Origin: Actinocrispum wychmicini
GTDB lineage: Bacteria > Actinomycetota > Actinomycetes > Mycobacteriales > Pseudonocardiaceae
Direction of reading: 5' to 3'
Length of the DNA: 64,000 bases
Assembly (NCBI RefSeq): GCF_004345645.1
Contig: NZ_SLWS01000003.1
Location: 682,001-746,000 of the forward strand
The notes under the pieces were generated by a model. The model was not told the DNA's origin and did not search any database. It was given only the letters and a program-made list of their open reading frames with translations. Below are positions 33,018 to 41,050 of the stretch, in pieces; position 1 is the stretch's first letter; every line of letters begins with the position of its first letter. A program made the position numbers and the translations under genes.

Positions 33018-33977
33018 GTGCGGTCTGAACGCGTGACGTCGGCCGCCGAGCCGGTCCAGGAGCACGACACGGTCGGGTCAGGGACCAGCGCCGGCCGGCA
33101 GGGCGCGTCCGGGCACTCCCTTCTCTTTCTTCAACGGGTTGCCGGCAATCAGGCCGTGTCCCAACTGCTTGAGGTGCAACGTGAACCCACTGCCGGCGGT
33201 CCGGATCAGGTCCAGACCGTCGATCCGGAGGCGAACGCGGAGCAGTCCGCCGCCGAGGAGGAGACGTTCGACGACCAGGCGCAGCAGGCCGTCGAGGACG
33301 AGCAGCCCTCGGTGTGGCACGACATCGCGGAGGGCGCGGCCGGGGTGGCGTACGGCTCGGTGCAGTCGCTGACGCCGGGCGGTTTCGCGGCGCCCAGTCC
33401 TGCGCCGCAGTCGCGGCTGTTCGAGTTCTTCCGGGGCGCTGGGCAGATGGCGACCGGCGTGGCCGAGATGGTCGTCGGCGCCGGTGGCGAAGTCGGCGGT
33501 GTGGCGCTGGACGCGACTGGTGTCGGCGCGGTCGCGGGCGTGCCGTTGAACATCGCTTCCGCGGCGGTCATCGCCCAGGGCGCGGTCAGCACCGCGGCCG
33601 GTGCCGGGACGCTCATGCACGCCATGTCCATGGGCGGCGGCTCGTCGTCCGGTGGCGGACCGCGCCTGCCCAAGAAGGGAACCCCGGAGCGTGCCGCCAT
33701 CGAGAACGCCCGGCGCAGTGGCATCCGGGCCGCGCAACGCCGCGAGCTGGACAACATCAAGGCAGGCGGGAAGGGGACACCCGGCAACGAGGTGTGGACC
33801 GACGCGGAGCTGACGAAGATCCGCGACTCCGGCGAGTTCCCCAAGGATGTGCGGTGGCACCACAGTCCGACTGTGGCCAACCGGCCCGACCTGGCCGGTG
33901 ATCCGAGCGTGATCAAGCCGATCCGCGGCGGGGTGCAAGGCCATCTGGCCGCGCACGGAGGAGACTTCCGGAAATGA
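33018..33977 (+). CDS. polymorphic toxin: LQRxAGNQAV leader and WHH-type HNH nuclease
   Basis: A 319-residue putative toxin. The N-terminus carries LLFLQRVAGNQAVSQLL (35-51), the motif found at the start of many DUF4157/eCIS-linked actinobacterial effectors. The acidic Gln/Glu-rich segment 55-95 leads to a Gly/Ala-rich hydrophobic stretch (about 140-205). The C-terminal ~100 residues resemble an HNH/ENDO VII nuclease: RWHHSPTV (WHH 280-282), then GH 308-309 and HGG from His313. The stop overlaps the start of a 155-residue acidic protein (ATGA), as in toxin-immunity pairs. The GTG at 33018 has GAGGG 9 bp upstream. Nuclease activity and eCIS export are inferred; no eCIS structural genes are in this window. 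Confidence 0.75.
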   Translation: MRSERVTSAAEPVQEHDTVGSGTSAGRQGASGHSLLFLQRVAGNQAVSQLLEVQREPTAGGPDQVQTVDPEANAEQSAAEEETFDDQAQQAVEDEQPSVWHDIAEGAAGVAYGSVQSLTPGGFAAPSPAPQSRLFEFFRGAGQMATGVAEMVVGAGGEVGGVALDATGVGAVAGVPLNIASAAVIAQGAVSTAAGAGTLMHAMSMGGGSSSGGGPRLPKKGTPERAAIENARRSGIRAAQRRELDNIKAGGKGTPGNEVWTDAELTKIRDSGEFPKDVRWHHSPTVANRPDLAGDPSVIKPIRGGVQGHLAAHGGDFRK

Positions 33978-34441
33978 ACGGCCTCGTCGCCTCCGTCCTG
34001 ACCGACCTGTTCGGCCCGCCCGAGCCCGGCTCCGACGCCGATTCCCTGGCGTGGACCACCTGGCGTTCGAACGACCCGGACCACCGCTCCCGCCTGTACC
34101 GCCGGACCGGGCCAACCGACCTGCCCGACGCCCTGCTCGCCTGTTACGGCGACTTCGGCGGCGGCTTCCTCATCGGCAGCTCGATCAAGATGGCCACGAT
34201 CGACAGCCAGGACGTCCACGGCCTGTACCGTTTCGACGAACTGGCGATCCAACCCGAACTGAGCGACGTCCGCGTCCAACGACCCGAGCTGCACTTCTTC
34301 CTCGACGCCGCCAATGTGTGGTTCTACGGCATCGAGGGCGACACATTGGTCGCCTTCGACGCCGACCTCGACGAGATCACCGACCTGGGCGACCCGGCGG
34401 CCGCACTCCCCGATCTGCTCACGGAATGGCTGGATTCCTGA
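33974..34441 (+). CDS. immunity protein, SUKH/SMI1-like
   Basis: A 155-residue acidic protein directly after the toxin, overlapping it by 4 bp. The phrases LPDALLACYGDFGGGFLIG, GLYRFDELA, VWFYGIEGDTLVAFDADLDEITDLG and the Trp near the C-terminus fit the SMI1/KNR4 (SUKH) fold, a common immunity fold for nuclease toxins. The high Asp/Glu content suits binding to a basic nuclease domain. It is convergent with the MFS gene and overlaps its end by about 23 bp. SUKH membership is by pattern only. Confidence 0.7.
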   Translation: MNGLVASVLTDLFGPPEPGSDADSLAWTTWRSNDPDHRSRLYRRTGPTDLPDALLACYGDFGGGFLIGSSIKMATIDSQDVHGLYRFDELAIQPELSDVRVQRPELHFFLDAANVWFYGIEGDTLVAFDADLDEITDLGDPAAALPDLLTEWLDS

Positions 34442-35834
34442 GCCACAGGCCGGTGAACACGGCACTGGCCAAGGTGACGGCACCGGCCACGACGAAGGCG
34501 CTGGTGAGGCCGGTCTCGACGGACGCACCACCGGATTCCTGGGCGCGCACGACGGCTCCGAGCACGGCCACGCCGAGCACCGCGCCGATCTGCCGGGTGG
34601 TGCTGCTGACGCCGGAGGCCAGACCGCCCTCCTGCGGCCCGACCGACGTGATCGCCGCGCCGGTCAGCGGGGACATGGTGAGCCCGAAACCGATGCCGAC
34701 GACCGCCAGCCGCCACCACACGTTCCCGTAGTCGGTGTTCGCGTGCACGAAGCCCAGCGCCAGCAACCCCAGACCGGCCAGCGCCAGGCCGCCGGTGACC
34801 ACGATCCGGAAGCCGTACCTGGCGGCGAGCCGGCCCGCGTACGGGCTGACGATCACCATGGCGAGGGACGCGGGCAGGGTCTGCAGGCCGGCACGCAGGA
34901 CCGAACTGCCCTGGACGTACACGAAGAACTGGGAGAAGAAGAAAGCCGAGCCCATCAGCGCGAAACCCACCACGACCATGGCGGTGTTGGACACCGTGAA
35001 CAGCCGTTGCCGAAACAGCCGCAGCGGCAGCATCGGCGTCGATCCGCGTCGTTCGACGACGACGAAGACCGCGAGGATCACCGCTCCGCCGATGAAGCTG
35101 CCCAGGATCACCGGCGAGGTCCAGCCCTGCGCGCCGCCTTCGATCAGCCCGTACGTCAGCGCGCCGACACCTAGGACGGACAGGACCGTCCCGGGGACGT
35201 CGATCGCCGGCGCGGCGGGATTGCGGGACTCGCCCAGGATGCGCAGGCCGGCCAGCAGCAGGGCCGCGCCGATGGGCACGTTGACCAGGAAGATCGCGGG
35301 CCAGCCGAAGGAGTCCACCATGATGCCGCCGGCCAACGGTCCGGCGGCCAGGCCGATTCCGCTGAACCCGGCCCACAGCCCGATCGCCTTGACCCGTTCC
35401 CGCGCGACCGGATAGGCGGCGGCGAGCAGGGCCAGTGAGGCGGGGCTCAGCGCGGCGGCCCCGATCCCCTGCACCACCCGTCCGGCGATCAGCCAGCCGA
35501 TCGAGGGCGCGAAGGAACACAGCACGGACGCGGCGGTGAACACCGCGACACCCGCCAGGAACACCTGTTTGCGGCCGAAGCGGTCGGCGAAGACGCCACC
35601 GGACAACAACAGCATGGCGACCAGCAGGACATACGCGTCGACAATCCACTGCAGACCGGTCAGCTGGGTGTGTAACCGCAGCTGCATGTCCGGCAGCGCC
35701 GCGCCGACGATGGTGCTGTCGAGCAACACCATGAACTGACCGAGGCAGATCACGGTGAGCAAGGCCGCCCGGCTCGCCCGAGTGCCTCCAGGCGATCCGA
35801 CCTTCGTCGCGCTGTCGTGTGTGGTCAACACCAT
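34419..35834 (-). CDS. DHA2-family drug efflux MFS transporter
   Basis: A 471-residue proton-driven multidrug exporter with 14 predicted helices (EmrB/QacA group). The motifs are LDSTIVGAALPDMQ in helix 1 (motif D1), GGVFADRFGRKQVF (motif A), GRVVQGIGAAALSPASLAL (motif B), and GLAAGPLAGG (motif C). It faces an ArsR gene across 75 bp containing a TTCG..CGAA repeat, so it is probably repressed by that regulator. The ATG at 35834 follows a GGGGGG run closely, and GTG at the next codon is an alternative. Confidence 0.9.
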   Translation of the reverse strand: MVLTTHDSATKVGSPGGTRASRAALLTVICLGQFMVLLDSTIVGAALPDMQLRLHTQLTGLQWIVDAYVLLVAMLLLSGGVFADRFGRKQVFLAGVAVFTAASVLCSFAPSIGWLIAGRVVQGIGAAALSPASLALLAAAYPVARERVKAIGLWAGFSGIGLAAGPLAGGIMVDSFGWPAIFLVNVPIGAALLLAGLRILGESRNPAAPAIDVPGTVLSVLGVGALTYGLIEGGAQGWTSPVILGSFIGGAVILAVFVVVERRGSTPMLPLRLFRQRLFTVSNTAMVVVGFALMGSAFFFSQFFVYVQGSSVLRAGLQTLPASLAMVIVSPYAGRLAARYGFRIVVTGGLALAGLGLLALGFVHANTDYGNVWWRLAVVGIGFGLTMSPLTGAAITSVGPQEGGLASGVSSTTRQIGAVLGVAVLGAVVRAQESGGASVETGLTSAFVVAGAVTLASAVFTGLWLRNPAIP

Positions 35835-35868
35835 TCCCCCCTTGTCGCGAACGCTCCCGGCACCATAG

Positions 35869-35883
35869 TTCGATAATCCCGAA
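35869..35883. promoter_or_regulatory. candidate ArsR operator
   Basis: TTCGATAATCCCGAA (35869-35883) has TTCG/CGAA arms, and a related CGATGGTATCG follows at 35892-35902. It lies between the divergent MFS and arsR starts. The symmetry is weak. Confidence 0.4.
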
Positions 35884-35909
35884 ATGCCGAACGATGGTAT
35901 CGTGGCGGT

Positions 35910-36239
35910 ATGCGATGGCTACCCGAGCCCGGACGCGAGTCGCTGACCCTCGCGTCAGTGCTGCACGCGCTGGGCGATCCGGTGCGCCTGCAGTTGGTGC
36001 GCCGGGCCGAGGTCGATCCCGACTCGACCTGTGCCGCTGTCTCCGACGGGTTGGCCGTGCCGCTGTCGACGCTGACCAATCACTTTCGGATCCTGCGCGA
36101 GGCCGGGGTGATCAGCATGTCCGTCGACGGCCGGCACCGGCGGATCCGGCTGCGCGGCGACGACCTGCGCGACCGTTTCCCGGACCTGCTCGAACCGATC
36201 CTGCGGCTCAGCGCGGCCGAGGCGCCGAAACTGAGCTAG
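35910..36239 (+). CDS. ArsR-family regulator
   Basis: A 109-residue winged-helix repressor. It has ALGDPVRLQLVRRAE and VPLSTLTNHFRILREAGVISMSVDGRHRRIRLRGDDL. No Cys metal-site motif is present, so it is probably not an arsenic sensor; such ArsR proteins beside DHA2 pumps usually answer to organic effectors. It is divergent from the MFS gene and convergent with merR, with 4 bp shared between the two stops. Confidence 0.88.
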   Translation: MRWLPEPGRESLTLASVLHALGDPVRLQLVRRAEVDPDSTCAAVSDGLAVPLSTLTNHFRILREAGVISMSVDGRHRRIRLRGDDLRDRFPDLLEPILRLSAAEAPKLS

Positions 36240-36661
36240 GGGGCGGGCGCCCAGAGGTGGTCGGCGTCGCCGGCGGCGAGGCGGCCCCGATAGATGTCGA
36301 TCTTGCGATCGATCAGCTTGAGGTTGTTCTCCAGTTCGGCCAGCTTGGCCAGCACGTCCGCGCGGTGCGCTTCCATCAGCGCGAGCCGCTCCTCCTCGTT
36401 GCCGCGGCCGGCGGACACGAGTTCGGCGTACCGCCGGATCGTCTTGATGGGCATGCCGGTGGCGCGGAGCTTGGTGCAGATCGTGATCCAGTCCAGGTCC
36501 AGCTGCCGGTAGCGGCGCCGGCCGCCGGAGGTGCGGTCGATCGTGGTCACCACCAGGCCGGCGCGTTCGTAGTAGCGCAACGTGTGCACGCTGACCCCGG
36601 TGCGATCGGCGGCCTCGGCGATACTCAGGCCCGCCTGAGGTGACTGGTTGACTTCGAGCAC
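36236..36661 (-). CDS. MerR-family regulator
   Basis: A 141-residue MerR-type activator. The N-terminal HTH is GLSIAEAADRTGVSVHTLRYYERAGLV with the wing RTSGGRRRYRQLD. A C-terminal coiled coil (HRADVLAKLAELENNLKLIDRKIDIYRGRL) forms the dimer. There are no paired Cys for metal binding, so a drug or organic effector is more likely. The GTG at 36661 is within the promoter of the divergent MFS gene, whose -35 box overlaps the first codons of merR. It probably activates that gene by untwisting the long spacer. Confidence 0.9.
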   Translation of the reverse strand: MLEVNQSPQAGLSIAEAADRTGVSVHTLRYYERAGLVVTTIDRTSGGRRRYRQLDLDWITICTKLRATGMPIKTIRRYAELVSAGRGNEEERLALMEAHRADVLAKLAELENNLKLIDRKIDIYRGRLAAGDADHLWAPAP

Positions 36662-36678
36662 GCTCTAAATCCTACCGT
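36648..36678 (+). promoter_or_regulatory. MerR-type promoter of the DHA2 transporter gene
   Basis: TTGACT (36648-36653) and TACCGT (36673-36678) are separated by 19 bp, the long spacer typical of MerR-controlled promoters. The spacer contains GAGCACGCTC, a palindrome. The predicted transcription start is about 36685, next to the ATG at 36686, so the transporter mRNA would be leaderless. Confidence 0.7.
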
Positions 36679-36685
36679 CGGTCTC

Positions 36686-38146
36686 ATGAGTGCTTCAACG
36701 TTGCTGACCGCCGACGGGCTCACTCGGCGGCGCCGGTTCCTGATCCTCGCCATCTGCTGTGCCAGCGCGGTCGTCGTGGTGATGGACATCTCCATTGTCA
36801 ACGTCGCGCTGTCGGCGATTCGCCGTGACCTGCACGCCTCGGTGTCCGGTCTACAGTGGACAGTCGATGGATACACCCTGGTACTGGCCAGTTTCCTCGT
36901 ACTGGCCGGGTCGGTCGCGGACCGGATGGGCCGCCGGCGCGTGTTCCTGATCGGGCTGACCGTGTTCGGGCTCGGCTCGGCGCTGTGCGGCCTCGCGCCG
37001 ACCACGGGGACGCTGATCGCGGCACGCGTGCTGCAGGCCATCGGCGGCACGATGCTCAACCCGGTGGCGATGGCGATCGTCGCCACCACGTTCCCCGAAC
37101 CGGCCGAACGGGCCAAGGCGATCGGGGTGTTCGCCTCGGTGACCGGCCTGTCGCTCGGGCTGGGGCCGATCGTCGGGGGTGCCCTGGTCGACGGATTCGG
37201 CTGGCACGCCGTCTTCTGGGTGAACGTCCCGATCGTGGCCGCGGCGATCGTGTGCGCCGTACTGTTCGTGCCCGAGTCCCGCGCCGCTCGGGCACGCCGG
37301 TTCGACCCGGTGGGCCAGGTCCTGGTGATCCTGGTGCTGGGCAGCGTGGTTTACGCGATCATCGAATCCCACGAGTTGGGCTGGACCTCGCCGGTCATCC
37401 TGGGGCTGCTCGTGCTGGCCGTCCTCGGTGTGCTGGGCATCCTCGGCTACGAACCACGCCGCGCCGACCCGCTGCTGGAACTGCGCCTGTTCCGCAGCGT
37501 GCCGTTCAGTTCGGCGATCCTGATGGCGTTGTGCGCCTTGTGCGCGTTCGGATCGTTCCTGTTCATGACACCCCTGTACCTGCAGAACGTGCGCGGCATG
37601 TCGGCGTTCGTGGCGGGCCTGTGCCTGCTGCCGGTGGGGGCGTTGATCGTGGTGCTCTCCCCCATCACCGGCCGGTTGGTCGCCACGCGAGGCCCTCGGC
37701 TGCCGCTGGTGGTGGCGGGCGCCGCGCTGGCGTTGGGCGGTGCCGCGTCGACTTTGCTCGGACCGGACACGCCGATACCGGCGGTGCTCGCCACCTACCT
37801 GCTGTTCGGCATCGCCTTGGGCATGGTCAACCCGCCGATCACCAACTCGGCGGTCGCTGGAATGCCGCGCTCGATGGCCGGAGTGGCCGCGTCGCTGGCG
37901 TCGTCCGGCCGGCAGACCGGCACCACCCTGGGTGTCGCGATCTCCGGCACGATCGTGGGATCGGCCCTGTCCGCCGGGGGAACCCAGTTCACCGACGCGG
38001 AACACGGTGTGTGGTGGCTGGTTGTCGTGCTCGGGGTCGGCGTGCTGGCGCTGGGGCTGTTCAGCACCGGCCGCCGGGCCGTCGGCACCGCCACCCGGGC
38101 GGCCGTCCTGTTCGACGGTGTCGAAGCGGGCGTCACGGTTCGATGA
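36686..38146 (+). CDS. DHA2-family drug efflux MFS transporter
   Basis: A 486-residue exporter with 14 predicted helices. It has VMDISIVNVALSAIRRDL (motif D1), GSVADRMGRRRVFLIG (motif A), ARVLQAIGGTMLNPVAMAI (motif B) and GLSLGLGPIVGGALVDGFGW (motif C). It is distinct from the DHA2 pump at 34.4-35.8 kb. The gene starts about 8 bases after a MerR-type promoter, with no room for a Shine-Dalgarno sequence. It overlaps the end of the convergent hydrolase gene by 14 bp. Confidence 0.9.
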   Translation: MSASTLLTADGLTRRRRFLILAICCASAVVVVMDISIVNVALSAIRRDLHASVSGLQWTVDGYTLVLASFLVLAGSVADRMGRRRVFLIGLTVFGLGSALCGLAPTTGTLIAARVLQAIGGTMLNPVAMAIVATTFPEPAERAKAIGVFASVTGLSLGLGPIVGGALVDGFGWHAVFWVNVPIVAAAIVCAVLFVPESRAARARRFDPVGQVLVILVLGSVVYAIIESHELGWTSPVILGLLVLAVLGVLGILGYEPRRADPLLELRLFRSVPFSSAILMALCALCAFGSFLFMTPLYLQNVRGMSAFVAGLCLLPVGALIVVLSPITGRLVATRGPRLPLVVAGAALALGGAASTLLGPDTPIPAVLATYLLFGIALGMVNPPITNSAVAGMPRSMAGVAASLASSGRQTGTTLGVAISGTIVGSALSAGGTQFTDAEHGVWWLVVVLGVGVLALGLFSTGRRAVGTATRAAVLFDGVEAGVTVR

Positions 38147-38897
38147 GGAAGTCCACGATCGCGGTCGCGAATTCCGGGGCGCCGAGGGCGGTGAAATGGT
38201 CGCCCGGCACCCGGGTGAACCGCGCGTCGGCCAGGGTGGCGGCCAACGCGTCGGCCGAGGCCTGCCCGGTGTCCCGGTCGCCGACCGCCACCAAAGTCGG
38301 GGTCGTGACCTGCGTCAGCGCCGCCCGGGGTGTCGGGACGAGAGCGTTCAGGACATGCAGAAGCGCCCGCGGATCGTTGCCGGACAAACGGATCCAGTGC
38401 GCCGACGCCGCGTCCGGCGACCCGGGCGGGATGGTGTCCCCGTTGGCCAGCGCGGTCAGGACGCGGTTGTCGCCGCCGGTCGCACGGGTGACCGCGTCGA
38501 GCCCCTGACCCGCGACGATCGCACGAGCCGGCCGGGCGCCACGGACGAGCATCCGCAGCACGACCCGCGCACCCAACGAGTAGCCGCCGAGGTCGTAGTC
38601 GTCGAGCCCGAGGTGATCGATCAACGCGAGCCCGTCGTCGACCAGGACATCCGGCGGATAGGCCGCGGGATCGTCGGGGTGCGCGCTGTCGCCGTGGCCG
38701 CGCAGGTCCGGCACGATCACGCGGCGCCCGGCGATCCCGGCCGCCGGTCCATGGTCGACCCACTGTGTCCCCGTGGCCGTGAACCCGTGCAGCAACACCA
38801 GCGGACGGCCGTCGCCGATCTCCCGATAGACCAGTTCCCGGCCGTCCCGGCCGGGAAACCGCCCCGCTTCAGCGCCTGCCCCAGCGATCCTCGTCAT
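38133..38897 (-). CDS. alpha/beta hydrolase
   Basis: A 254-residue alpha/beta hydrolase: VLLHGFTATGTQWVDHG with the HG oxyanion region, VIVPDLRGHGDSAHPDD, nucleophile elbow LGGYSLGARV (Ser), VAVGDRDTGQASAD (Asp) and VPGDHFTALG (His). The D-x-R-G-H-G-x-S segment is typical of epoxide-hydrolase/haloperoxidase-like lineages. GTG at 38900 is an equally possible start. The gene follows the end of the efflux gene convergently. No substrate can be assigned. Confidence 0.85.
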   Translation of the reverse strand: MTRIAGAGAEAGRFPGRDGRELVYREIGDGRPLVLLHGFTATGTQWVDHGPAAGIAGRRVIVPDLRGHGDSAHPDDPAAYPPDVLVDDGLALIDHLGLDDYDLGGYSLGARVVLRMLVRGARPARAIVAGQGLDAVTRATGGDNRVLTALANGDTIPPGSPDAASAHWIRLSGNDPRALLHVLNALVPTPRAALTQVTTPTLVAVGDRDTGQASADALAATLADARFTRVPGDHFTALGAPEFATAIVDFLIEP

Positions 38898-38925
38898 CAC
38901 ACCACCGCCCCGAGATCGACGATAG

Positions 38926-39342
38926 CTACGCCCCAGTGACCGCCGCGATCAGGGCGTCGCCGGTGTACGCGGTGCCGCCGATGCCCCAGCCACCGTCCGG
39001 GGCGTTCACGACGTTGACCCACGTGTTCGCCCGGTTGTGGGTGTCGACGGTCAGTTCGTCCACGATGTCGGTCGCGGCGGTGATGAACGCGGCGCGTGCG
39101 GCGGCGTCCGGCAGGCCGATGTTCGGCAGCTTCAGTTCGACCATCACCACCGGGCGGTTCACGCCGCCGGCGTAGATGGCCGACGGGTCCAGCACGTGCA
39201 GGGTGCCACCAACGATCGCGGTGAAGAACTCGTTGCCCGCCAGCCCGCTGACCTCGATCAACGCCTCGGTGAGGCGCGGAAGGACAGTCTCGCGGCCGGC
39301 GTCGGTGAGCACACCGGCCGGGGCGGTGACAGTGATCGGCAT
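38926..39342 (-). CDS. tautomerase-like protein
   Basis: A 138-residue protein starting MPITVTAPAG, so Pro1 would be exposed after Met removal, as required by the catalytic Pro of the 4-oxalocrotonate tautomerase superfamily. The later repeat unit (VMVELKLPNIGLPDAAARAAFITAATDIVDEL) fits a two-unit tautomerase such as MIF/MSAD-like proteins. GGAGG lies 7 bp upstream. It is divergent from a TetR gene over an 18-bp palindrome and is probably its target. The physiological substrate is unknown. Confidence 0.75.
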   Translation of the reverse strand: MPITVTAPAGVLTDAGRETVLPRLTEALIEVSGLAGNEFFTAIVGGTLHVLDPSAIYAGGVNRPVVMVELKLPNIGLPDAAARAAFITAATDIVDELTVDTHNRANTWVNVVNAPDGGWGIGGTAYTGDALIAAVTGA

Positions 39343-39359
39343 CGGAAAACCTCCAGTAG

Positions 39360-39377
39360 CTAGTACGTACGTACTAG
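39360..39377. promoter_or_regulatory. TetR operator, perfect 18-bp palindrome
   Basis: CTAGTACGTACGTACTAG is fully symmetric. Part of it (CGTACTAGTCA, 39370-39380) recurs at 39400-39410, 11 bp before the tetR start. Two sites 30 bp apart in an 80-bp divergent region suggest cooperative repression of both genes. Confidence 0.8.
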
Positions 39378-39421
39378 TCAGATCATGGAGTAGGATGCCC
39401 GTACTAGTCAAGGGAGAAGGC

Positions 39422-39979
39422 ATGGCGGGCGACACACGCACCCGGATGATCGAGGCGGCCGTGACCGCGCTGCAACGGCACGGCGTCGCGGGGATGTCGT
39501 TCACCGAAGTCCTACGGGACAGCGGCGCCGCCCGCGGCGCGATCTACCACCACTTCCCCGGCGGCAAGGCCCAGATCGTCGCGGAAGCCGCCGCCCGCAA
39601 CGGCCACGACGTCCAAGCCCACCTGGCTCGACTCCCCGTCGACGACCCGATGATGGTCGTCGACAGTTTCCTCAGCGCCATCCGACCTGTCGTGCGCGCG
39701 TCCACCGAAGGCGGTGGGTGTGCGGTCGCCGCGGTCACGGTGGAGGACAGCGGTGAACTACGCCAGGTCGCCGCGACCGCGTTCACGTCGTGGGTCGACC
39801 AACTCGCCGAACGCCTTGTCACGGCTGGACTCCCGGCGCGGGACGCGGCCGACCTGGCCACCACGTTGATCACCCTGCTGGAGGGCGCGCACGTGCTGTG
39901 CCGGGCGGCGGGCAGTCTCGATCCGTTCGAGAAGACCGCCCGCGCGGCCCGCGCTCTCGTACGAAGTCGTTATTCCTGA
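39422..39979 (+). CDS. TetR-family regulator
   Basis: A 185-residue TetR-type repressor. The HTH is TRTRMIEAAVTALQRHGVAGMSFTEVLRDSGAARGAIYHHFPGGKAQIV, the LmrA/YxaF-like pattern in which GAIYHHFPGGK is characteristic. The C-terminal domain includes TEGGGCAVAAVTVEDS. A GGGAGAAGG 5 bp before ATG 39422 supports the start. Palindromes lie immediately upstream and within the divergent promoter for the tautomerase-like gene. It overlaps the convergent CBM48 gene by 10 bp. Confidence 0.9.
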   Translation: MAGDTRTRMIEAAVTALQRHGVAGMSFTEVLRDSGAARGAIYHHFPGGKAQIVAEAAARNGHDVQAHLARLPVDDPMMVVDSFLSAIRPVVRASTEGGGCAVAAVTVEDSGELRQVAATAFTSWVDQLAERLVTAGLPARDAADLATTLITLLEGAHVLCRAAGSLDPFEKTARAARALVRSRYS

Positions 39980-40251
39980 ACGAGGATCACGCCGTCGCCG
40001 CCGTCATGCCCGGACTCCGGGTCGTTGAACCAGCGGCCGCCATGACCGAGGTAGCGGAACCGGATCTCGGTGCCGGGGTTCACCGTGTAGGACGTCGAGC
40101 GGGTGCCGTTGGACCGCCTGCCCAGGACGTGCGTGCCCGGGGTCCAGTCGTTGAAGCAGCCCACGACGCTCACCGGGCCTTCGTGCACGTCCGCGGGCAG
40201 CACCCACGTCACGGTCACCATGCCGTTCTTCGTCCGACGCGTCTTGATCAT
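39970..40251 (-). CDS. stand-alone CBM48/isoamylase-type E-set domain protein
   Basis: A 93-residue protein made of one early-set domain like that of glycogen-branching enzymes and AMPK-beta. It reads VTVTWVLP, GPVSVVGCFNDWTPGTHVLGRRSNG, then EIRFRYLGHGGRWFNDPES. The WT of FNDWTPG and the RYLGHGGRWFND segment are the CBM48 carbohydrate-contact regions. There is no enzyme domain attached. Such short actinobacterial proteins occur alone and may bind alpha-glucan; the role is unknown. ATG 40251 is chosen to begin just before the domain. Confidence 0.75.
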   Translation of the reverse strand: MIKTRRTKNGMVTVTWVLPADVHEGPVSVVGCFNDWTPGTHVLGRRSNGTRSTSYTVNPGTEIRFRYLGHGGRWFNDPESGHDGGDGVILVQE

Positions 40252-40420
40252 CCGGCAACTGTCCTTCGGGCCGATGGGAAGGCGGTCGGCACCAGCGAAG
40301 CACACGTACGTCACACCCGATCGAGTCACCCGCGTTCGACCTGCACACTCACTGAACGTCCACCTCCTTACCCCGAAGTGGGTACTTCACCGCCGGCACC
40401 GCCCTTCCTACCGTGACGGT

Positions 40421-41050
40421 GTGCGTGTGGAGATCTGGAGCGACATCGTCTGTCCGTGGTGCTACATCGGCAAAGCCCGGTTCGACAAGGCACTCGCCGC
40501 CTTCGAGCACCGCGACGAGGTCGAGGTGGAGTTCCGGTCGTTCGAGCTCGAACCCGGCCGCGACAAGCAGGACGTGGAGCCGGTCGAGCGGATGCTGACC
40601 CGGAAGTACGGCCCGCAGGCGGCGGGCATGGAAGAGCGGGTCGCCGAACTGGCCCGCGCGGAGGGCCTCGGCTTCCGGGTCGACCGCGAGGTGGGCAGCA
40701 CGTTCGACGCCCACCGGTTGCTGCACCTGGCCCGCGACCACGGCGTCGGGAACGACTTGGCCGACGCGTTGTTCGATGCCAATTTCGCCGACGCGCGGCC
40801 GTTGTTCACCGGGGACGCTTTGCCGCAGGTCGCCGCCAAGGTCGGTCTCGACGAGGAGGACGTGCGTCGGGTCCTGGCTGACCCCACCGCCTACGCCGAG
40901 GCCGTGCGGCGGGAGGAGCGCGAGGCGGCCGACCTCGGCGCGACCGGAGTTCCGTTCTTCGTCATCGACCGCCGGCTCGCGGTGGCCGGCGGGCAGCCCA
41001 CCGAGGTGTTCGCCCGAGCCCTGGAGCGGGCCTGGCAGGAGTCACACTGA
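40421..41050 (+). CDS. DsbA-family oxidoreductase (FrnE-like)
   Basis: A 209-residue thioredoxin-fold protein starting VRVEIWSDIVCPWCYIGKARF, with the CPWC redox motif near residue 10. It has no signal peptide, so it acts in the cytoplasm, as FrnE proteins do. The helical insertion and the cis-Pro loop (TGVPFFVIDRRLAVAGGQPTEVF) match the family. It was first linked to frenolicin biosynthesis but is common in actinobacteria as a disulfide isomerase-like protein. The GTG at 40421 gives the standard family start. It is convergent with the downstream aldo/keto reductase, overlapping by 9 bp. Confidence 0.9.
   Translation: MRVEIWSDIVCPWCYIGKARFDKALAAFEHRDEVEVEFRSFELEPGRDKQDVEPVERMLTRKYGPQAAGMEERVAELARAEGLGFRVDREVGSTFDAHRLLHLARDHGVGNDLADALFDANFADARPLFTGDALPQVAAKVGLDEEDVRRVLADPTAYAEAVRREEREAADLGATGVPFFVIDRRLAVAGGQPTEVFARALERAWQESH

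Noticed and set aside
33018..33977. DUF4157 metalloprotease-like domain in the toxin
   Set aside because: The LQRxAGNQAV motif is present but no HExxH motif follows, so only the leader resemblance is claimed.
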